DNA of 64,000 nucleotides from Myxococcaceae bacterium (GTDB taxonomy: Bacteria; Myxococcota; Myxococcia; Myxococcales; Myxococcaceae): positions 80,334-144,333 of the forward strand of contig JADGHL010000001.1 of the NCBI GenBank assembly GCA_019686135.1, written 5' to 3'. The position numbers were made by a program, and so were the translations under genes. The first letter of the stretch is position 1; the number at the start of each line of letters is the position of its first letter. Positions 62,425 through 64,000 of the stretch are shown here, one piece after another. The notes below the pieces were generated by a model. The model was not told where the DNA came from. It made no database searches and was given only the letters and a program-made list of their open reading frames with translations.

Positions 62425-62619
62425 TCAGGACGCGCGTGCCGGCGCCACCTTCTGCGGCTGCGAGCCTTCCACGTAGATGTGGGCAGCTTCCTGTTCGTAC
62501 ACCACCAGAATCCGCTCCACTCCGGCCTGCGCGCTCACCTTGCCCACCAGCATCTCGACCTGGGCGGTGCCCTTCTCGCCGCGCGCGCGGATCGTCTTGC
62601 GGACCATCTGCGTCGTCAC
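62425..62619 (-). CDS. Small BMC-operon protein, unrecognised
   Basis: A 64-residue soluble protein encoded between the BMC-P and aldehyde dehydrogenase genes, starting at a GTG that overlaps the BMC-P stop by 4 nt. Alternating hydrophobic strands ([28 protein letters not shown]) suggest a small beta-sandwich or ferredoxin-like fold. I cannot name the family. Its position says it works with or in the compartment. Confidence 0.65.
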   Translation of the reverse strand: MTTQMVRKTIRARGEKGTAQVEMLVGKVSAQAGVERILVVYEQEAAHIYVEGSQPQKVAPARAS

Positions 62620-62906
62620 TCCTTCGAGTAGGTCAGCGTGCCGCCTACTTCGATCTGGTCGACGATCGCCATGATCGTCGCGTCGACGGGGCGGTCTTTG
62701 GTCACCTTTGTCTGGCGAGCCGACGAGCCGGAGGCATACAGCACCACCTCGCCGACTCCGGCGCCCACCGCGTCCACCGCCACCACGAGCGTGGAGGTGG
62801 GCTTGTTCTCCATGTCCAGACCGCGGACCAGGAGGAACTTGAGACCCTCCAGCTCGCGCTCCTTGCGCGTGGAGACGACGGTGCCGACGACCTTGCCGAT
62901 CTGCAC
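62616..62906 (-). CDS. Microcompartment pentameric vertex protein (EutN/CcmL, BMC-P)
   Basis: A 96-residue EutN/CcmL-type protein that forms pentamers at the shell vertices. Characteristic start [17 protein letters not shown] and [21 protein letters not shown] are visible. Only one BMC-P is in the operon. It lies 3 nt after the BMC-H gene, with which it is likely co-transcribed. Confidence 0.94.
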   Translation of the reverse strand: MQIGKVVGTVVSTRKERELEGLKFLLVRGLDMENKPTSTLVVAVDAVGAGVGEVVLYASGSSARQTKVTKDRPVDATIMAIVDQIEVGGTLTYSKE

Positions 62907-62909
62907 GGC

Positions 62910-63218
62910 CTAGCTCTGACCCAGCTCCGCCTTCGCCTTGTCCTGGCGGCCCAGCGGGAGCACGAGATCGATGTTCGGGTGCGGACGGGGGATCACGTGG
63001 ACCGAGACCAGCTCGCCCACGCGCTCGGCGCCGCGCGCGCCGGCCTCGGTGGCCGCCTTCACCGCGGCGACGTCCCCGCGCACGATCGCGGTCACGTAGC
63101 CGCCGCCAATCTTCTCGTAGCCGACGAGCTCGACGCGGGCGGCCTTCACCATCGCGTCCGCCGCTTCGACCATGCCCACGAAGCCCTTCGTCTCAATCAG
63201 CCCCAGCGCCTCTGCCAT
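62910..63218 (-). CDS. Microcompartment hexameric shell protein (BMC-H)
   Basis: A 102-residue single-BMC-domain protein, the main facet tile. Typical sequence: [20 protein letters not shown] then [20 protein letters not shown] and the C-terminal segment [14 protein letters not shown]. It is close to PduA/Hoch_5815-type proteins. Between it and the BMC-T gene are only 18 nt, carrying a good ribosome site (AGAAGAGGGATCC). Confidence 0.95.
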   Translation of the reverse strand: MAEALGLIETKGFVGMVEAADAMVKAARVELVGYEKIGGGYVTAIVRGDVAAVKAATEAGARGAERVGELVSVHVIPRPHPNIDLVLPLGRQDKAKAELGQS

Positions 63219-63236
63219 TGTGGATCCCTCTTCTGG

Positions 63237-63875
63237 TTACTTGTCCTTGAACGGCGCCGGCTCCTTGCCGGTGACCGCCTTGAGCGCGTTCACCGCCGCC
63301 TGCGCCGCCGAATCGATCTCCGACTCGCTGCCCGCCATGTAGAGGCGGCCGAACGCGCCGAACGGCGTCACGTCGATCAACTTCACGTCCGCGGCCTTCT
63401 CCGCCTCGTTGGCCGCCAGCGCCGCGTAGGCCGCGGGTTCGGTCTCGAGGATGAACAGCGACTGCCCGGGTTCGATCATCGACCCGAAGCGGATCCGGTC
63501 GAGGATCATCGCGTGCATCGGCTCGATGGCGCGGATGATCGTGTTCGACACCAGCTTCGGCTTGATGCGGTCCTCCACCGTCACCCCGAGGTGCGAGAGG
63601 ATCGCCTCGCCGGCGCTGCGCACCTCTCCTTTGTCCTCGTGGTGCACCTCCAGCAGGCCGTAGGCGCGTTCGACCACCAGCGTCGCAGGGTGGACCGCGG
63701 TCTGCTTGAGCGCCACGTCGATGAGGCCGTGGATCGCCATGCCCGGGGCGATCTCCACGAACAGCGAGGCGACGTAGGGAACCGGGTAGTACCCGCGGCA
63801 GGTGGTGCAGATGTGCGCGGCGAGCTGGGGCTGGAGCGAATCGAGGAAGACGTACGTCCGAAGACTCGTGGCCAA
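63237..63875 (-). CDS. Microcompartment tandem BMC-domain shell protein (BMC-T2-like) with CxxC
   Basis: A 212-residue protein with two BMC-like domains (first about 5-100, second about 105-200; around [20 protein letters not shown] and [20 protein letters not shown]). It appears equivalent to Hoch_5816 (BMC-T2) by position and sequence. A CTTC pair (Cys23 and Cys26) in the first domain is unusual and could hold a metal or disulphide. TTG at 63875 has GGGAGGGG just upstream; a TTG at 63920 lies upstream too, but there it would overlap the promoter. This is the first gene of the BMC operon. Confidence 0.85.
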   Translation of the reverse strand: MATSLRTYVFLDSLQPQLAAHICTTCRGYYPVPYVASLFVEIAPGMAIHGLIDVALKQTAVHPATLVVERAYGLLEVHHEDKGEVRSAGEAILSHLGVTVEDRIKPKLVSNTIIRAIEPMHAMILDRIRFGSMIEPGQSLFILETEPAAYAALAANEAEKAADVKLIDVTPFGAFGRLYMAGSESEIDSAAQAAVNALKAVTGKEPAPFKDK

Positions 63876-63904
63876 GGCCCCTCCCGACGGGAAAAGTCCG
63901 CGGC

Positions 63905-63933
63905 GGTATAGCTGCCCCAATCGCGCACATCAA
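63905..63933 (-). promoter_or_regulatory. Sigma70-like promoter of the BMC operon
   Basis: On the minus strand, -35 TTGATG and -10 TATACC are separated by exactly 17 nt (4 of 6 matches each). Transcription would start about 22-25 nt before the TTG start at 63875. Confidence 0.6.
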
Positions 63934-64000
63934 GAGATCCGTTGAGCGCTGGACGGGAGGCCAGGCGTCCCCTTGCGGCCGGTGGAGAATCAGCACTGCC

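Overview
The DNA is very GC-rich, densely coded on both strands, and carries several hallmarks of a myxobacterium (phylum Myxococcota). These are two proteins with C-terminal sorting tails of the MYXO-CTERM type, Myxococcus-type cysteine-rich repeats, a LexA operator that fits the Myxococcus xanthus consensus, the remains of an AgmX/PglI-family gene, many sensor kinases and lipoproteins, and a bacterial microcompartment (BMC) locus with the gene order of Haliangium ochraceum. No rRNA, CRISPR array, insertion sequence or prophage was found. The only tRNA is elongator tRNA-Met near 60.1 kb.

Layout. 0-20 kb is mostly housekeeping and cell-envelope genes: nadC, a PAS/GAF histidine kinase, a PafA-like phosphatase, a YbgC-type thioesterase, glpX, a Ser/Asp-rich lipoprotein coupled to a DUF4105 protein, an ADP-ribosylglycohydrolase, a metallophosphoesterase, eno, surE, a LysM/M23 lipoprotein and a TPR lipoprotein. 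20-23.3 kb holds lexA with its operators, a Tat-exported phosphoesterase, and a frame-broken AgmX/PglI-family pseudogene. 23.3-29.5 kb is a signalling operon: a REC-GAF-PAS-HK-REC-REC-degenerate-GGDEF hybrid, a membrane histidine kinase and a FecR-domain protein.

29.6-40.3 kb is the most striking region. A class I cyclic-di-GMP (GEMM-I) riboswitch precedes four tightly packed genes. They encode a His-rich MYXO-CTERM protein, an Ig-like secreted protein, a large predicted outer-membrane barrel protein with an SdrD-like domain, and a second MYXO-CTERM protein. One strand of the aptamer's P2 helix has a second possible partner directly before the first start codon, which suggests how the switch works. 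Nearby genes also touch c-di-GMP: an MshEN-like ligand-domain protein (41.9 kb) and a response regulator with a PATAN/DUF4388 domain.

44-50.7 kb has a PEGA-domain pseudokinase, an HtrA protease, and a KaiC-like double ATPase coupled to a kinase-like protein that lacks the phospho-accepting histidine. 51-58.5 kb is mixed: an agmatinase-family enzyme, a quinone oxidoreductase, an FG-GAP lipoprotein, an MgtE-like transporter, yacG, a CpsB-like PHP phosphatase, a UPF0104 membrane protein and a ribbon-helix-helix pair. 58.7-60.1 kb is a repeat-rich lipoprotein gene broken by a 2-nt loss.

60.3-63.9 kb, on the minus strand, is a complete small BMC operon with its own sigma70-like promoter. It encodes two tandem-domain shell proteins, one hexameric and one pentameric shell protein, an aldehyde dehydrogenase with an encapsulation-type N-terminus, and an unrecognised 64-residue protein. 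The compartment's upstream signature enzyme is not in the window, so its substrate cannot be read from this sequence.
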